DNA of 22,272 nucleotides from Bermanella sp041589295 (GTDB lineage: Bacteria > Pseudomonadota > Gammaproteobacteria > Pseudomonadales > Oceanobacteraceae), in the NCBI GenBank assembly GCA_041589295.1, contig JBFHVZ010000035.1, positions 1 through 22,272 of the forward strand. Reading direction: 5' to 3'. Each line of letters starts with the position of its first letter. Position 1 is the first letter of the stretch. The position numbers and the translations under genes are program-made. The notes under the pieces were generated by a model. That model was not told where the DNA came from and made no database searches. It worked only from the letters and a program-made list of their open reading frames with translations. Shown here in pieces: positions 20,330 through 22,272 of this stretch.

Positions 20330-22271
20330 ACAACCCATCCACTGGGTCCACATCCAAACTCCAGCGCACACGATGAAAACCCTTAAACTGATAAATGCCG
20401 TTTACGCAGGCATTTAACACATGGTGCAGCTGCTTACGATTCTGCCCACTTATGTACAATTGACTACGAAACCGTCCTGCACGTAGTTCCATGGGTGCGG
20501 GAAGCGGGCCAAGTAAACTGATATTTCCAATGGATTGTTCTCGTAAGAATTGTGCGAAGTGCTGTTTGACCAAATGCAAAAAATGTTCGGCTTCCTGTCG
20601 TTGATGACTGTCTGCGCGTATTAAAGCTTGAAACCCGTAAGGCGGAAGGTGCTGATGGTGACGCTCTTGTAATAACGCCAACGCCAAGGAGTGGTAACTC
20701 TCTTCGGTTAATAAGTGCAGCATGGGGTGGTCTGCAAATTCGGTTTGAATAATGGCACGTCCCTCGTGCTCATCCCGTCCTGCTCGCCCCGCCACTTGCA
20801 ACAACAGTTGCGCTGACTTCTCCATGGCGCGATAGTCGGCACTGAAGAACCCTGTGTCACCATTCACTATGATGACCAAAGTGACTTTTGGAAAGTGATG
20901 CCCTTTTGCCAGCATTTGCGTACCTACTAGGATACACGGCTCTCCGGCATGCACAGGTTCTAATAGAAGCTCAAAGGTGTTTTTGTTTTGCGCGCTATCA
21001 CGATCTACGCGAATCACGGGTGCGTTTGTAAAGTGATGCTTCAAATGCTGCTCTAATCGCTCGGTGCCGACGCCCAAAGGATGAATGTTGTGACTCTGAC
21101 AGTCTGGACAGACATGGGGTAAGGCTTGCTTGTTATCACAGTGATGACAATGTAGGTGTGGCGGTTTTTGATGCAGAGTCATTTTCGCATCGCAGCGTTT
21201 GCAATCCGACACCCACCCGCAGTCCGGGCAATACAAAGTTGGGGCATAACCACGACGATTGATAAACACCAGCACTTGCTGACCAGCCTCGAGCGTGCGA
21301 GCAATTTCAGGCAATAACTCATCCGCCAGCCCGTGCTGCTGTGGTTGGCGTTTAAGATTATAAATATACAGTGTCGGTGGTTTTGCGCGGCCTGCTCGCT
21401 CGGTCAGGCGAACATGGGTGTACTTACCCGCTAATGCATTTTGCAAACTATCCAGCGACGGCGTAGCACTGCCTAACACAATCGGAATATTTTTTACCTT
21501 AGCTAACATGACTGCGACATCGCGACCGTGATAGCGCACACCATCTTGTTGCTTAAACGAGGCATCGTGCTCTTCGTCGATCACCACCATGGCTAAGTTT
21601 GGCAGACAACTAAATACGGCACTGCGCGTACCTATGATAATTTGCGGGCGGTCGCCCAGTTTGTGATTGCGCGCCAGTAACCACGCATCCAAACGCTCTC
21701 TATCGGTTAGATGACTATGCAGCAGCATGACGTCTGCATCGAAACGCTCAGCAAATCGCTGCACGGTTTGAGGAGTGAGGCCAATTTCCGGCACCAACAC
21801 CAAGACTTGTTTGCCCGCTTTTATATGCGGCTCTATGGCTTGCAGGTAGACCTCGGTTTTGCCTGAGCCTGTGACACCTTCCAGCAGCACAGGATGAAAC
21901 CCCTGTTTCGAGCTTATTTGCTCAACGGCAAATTGTTGTTGCGTATTTAACGACTGACTGGCCCGTGTGGCTTCACCCTTTAATGGGCTGAAACTTGGTA
22001 ATTCGACCGATTCGATCAAGCCCTTTTCACACAAGCCTTGGATGACTGACGGTGTAAACCCAGCATCCACAAGGCTCTTTTGACTGTGAACTTGCTGATC
22101 TTGTAAATGCAGAAATAGGGCTTGCTGACGAGGGGCTCTGGCAAGGTCGGCGCTGATTTGAGCTGAAGACTCAGCAGTTGGGCAACAACGCCACGCTAAG
22201 TCCGATGCCGCCTGAGCCGCCTGACCTTTGCGCAGCAGTACCGGCCACAACAAGCTAAAGCACTCGCCTAT
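20328..22271 (-). CDS. priA: Primosomal protein N' (replication restart helicase PriA), 5' end outside window
   Basis: The frame stays open to the window edge (the residues before the TTG at 22253 still fit PriA), so about 647 C-terminal residues are visible and roughly 85-90 N-terminal ones are missing compared with the about 730-residue enterobacterial protein. PriA is a 3'-to-5' superfamily 2 helicase that binds stalled forks and reloads the replisome. Visible are Walker A 'GVTGSGKTEVYL', the DEAH-type box 'VVIDEEHDASFKQQ', 'VLGSATPSLDSLQNAL' (motif III), the eight zinc-binding cysteines in four pairs (CPDC, CKRC, CHHC, CPDC), and 'QVAGRAGRDEHEGRAIIQTE' (motifs V-VI). The C-terminal domain ends with 'RVRWSLDVDPVDGL', typical for the family. 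It is a housekeeping gene and its stop lies at the edge of the shared terminator. All visible motifs look intact. Confidence 0.97.
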   Translation of the reverse strand: MGECFSLLWPVLLRKGQAAQAASDLAWRCCPTAESSAQISADLARAPRQQALFLHLQDQQVHSQKSLVDAGFTPSVIQGLCEKGLIESVELPSFSPLKGEATRASQSLNTQQQFAVEQISSKQGFHPVLLEGVTGSGKTEVYLQAIEPHIKAGKQVLVLVPEIGLTPQTVQRFAERFDADVMLLHSHLTDRERLDAWLLARNHKLGDRPQIIIGTRSAVFSCLPNLAMVVIDEEHDASFKQQDGVRYHGRDVAVMLAKVKNIPIVLGSATPSLDSLQNALAGKYTHVRLTERAGRAKPPTLYIYNLKRQPQQHGLADELLPEIARTLEAGQQVLVFINRRGYAPTLYCPDCGWVSDCKRCDAKMTLHQKPPHLHCHHCDNKQALPHVCPDCQSHNIHPLGVGTERLEQHLKHHFTNAPVIRVDRDSAQNKNTFELLLEPVHAGEPCILVGTQMLAKGHHFPKVTLVIIVNGDTGFFSADYRAMEKSAQLLLQVAGRAGRDEHEGRAIIQTEFADHPMLHLLTEESYHSLALALLQERHHQHLPPYGFQALIRADSHQRQEAEHFLHLVKQHFAQFLREQSIGNISLLGPLPAPMELRAGRFRSQLYISGQNRKQLHHVLNACVNGIYQFKGFHRVRWSLDVDPVDGL

Positions 22272-22272
22272 G

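Noticed and set aside
22251..22253. TTG as the priA start codon
   Set aside because: The frame continues to the window edge and the preceding residues fit PriA; the true start is outside the window.
1..22272. Search for CRISPR arrays, IS elements, tRNA/rRNA genes, toxin-antitoxin or defence genes
   Set aside because: No spaced direct repeats of CRISPR size, no transposase or integrase frame, no cloverleaf or rRNA sequence, and no small paired genes were recognised by eye.

Overview
The window reads as chromosomal DNA from a free-living, probably marine or aquatic Gammaproteobacterium. The reasons are a TonB-dependent receptor of the large Xanthomonas/Caulobacter-type class, a 7TMR-DISM histidine kinase, secreted multidomain subtilases with PKD, Fn3 and Ig-like modules, and a PriA of gammaproteobacterial type. 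The exact order cannot be fixed from sequence alone; Alteromonadales, Cellvibrionales and Oceanospirillales types all fit. I see no insertion sequence, prophage, tRNA, rRNA or CRISPR array.

Layout. (1) 1-2709, plus strand: the 3' end of a periplasmic solute-binding protein (family 3 type), overlapping by 4 bp a sensor kinase with a periplasmic 7TMR-DISMED2 domain, a 7TM region, a PAS domain and a kinase core. (2) 2719-9374, minus strand: a three-gene set, in transcription order a TonB-dependent receptor, a two-domain beta-propeller phytase lipoprotein and a PhoA-type alkaline phosphatase lipoprotein. Together these form a coherent phytate (inositol hexakisphosphate) capture and dephosphorylation pathway. 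(3) 9375-9951: a 577 bp regulatory and repeat region with two 14-bp operator-like motifs, a Pho-box-like dyad and two short tandem repeat arrays. A further 12-bp array lies inside the receptor's signal peptide. (4) 9952-11935, plus strand: a four-TM protein with a degenerate GGDEF domain (AGERF), followed 1 nt later by an AraC-family regulator. (5) 11946-12611, minus strand: a GNAT acetyltransferase. (6) 12917-20274, plus strand: three exported proteins, namely an S8 subtilase with a PKD domain and no visible propeptide, a secreted beta/gamma-crystallin protein with two calcium motifs, and a 1417-residue lipoprotein with an S8 protease in its middle. Each is followed by a clear hairpin terminator. 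(7) 20328-22271, minus strand: priA, cut by the window edge at its 5' end and sharing a bidirectional terminator with the giant protease gene.

How the genes may work together. In the phytate set, the receptor would import phytate across the outer membrane, the lipid-anchored phytase would remove phosphates, and the lipid-anchored alkaline phosphatase would finish the lower inositol phosphates. The phytase-phosphatase junction (5 nt, poor ribosome binding site) suggests translational coupling. The protease/crystallin stretch looks like an extracellular protein-degradation neighbourhood, but each gene appears to be its own transcription unit. The most unusual items are the giant lipoprotein with its protease between two copies of an Fn3/Ig module, the propeptide-less subtilase, the degenerate GGDEF/AraC pair and the repeat-rich control region of the phytate set. 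No wholly new multi-gene system can be demonstrated from sequence alone.
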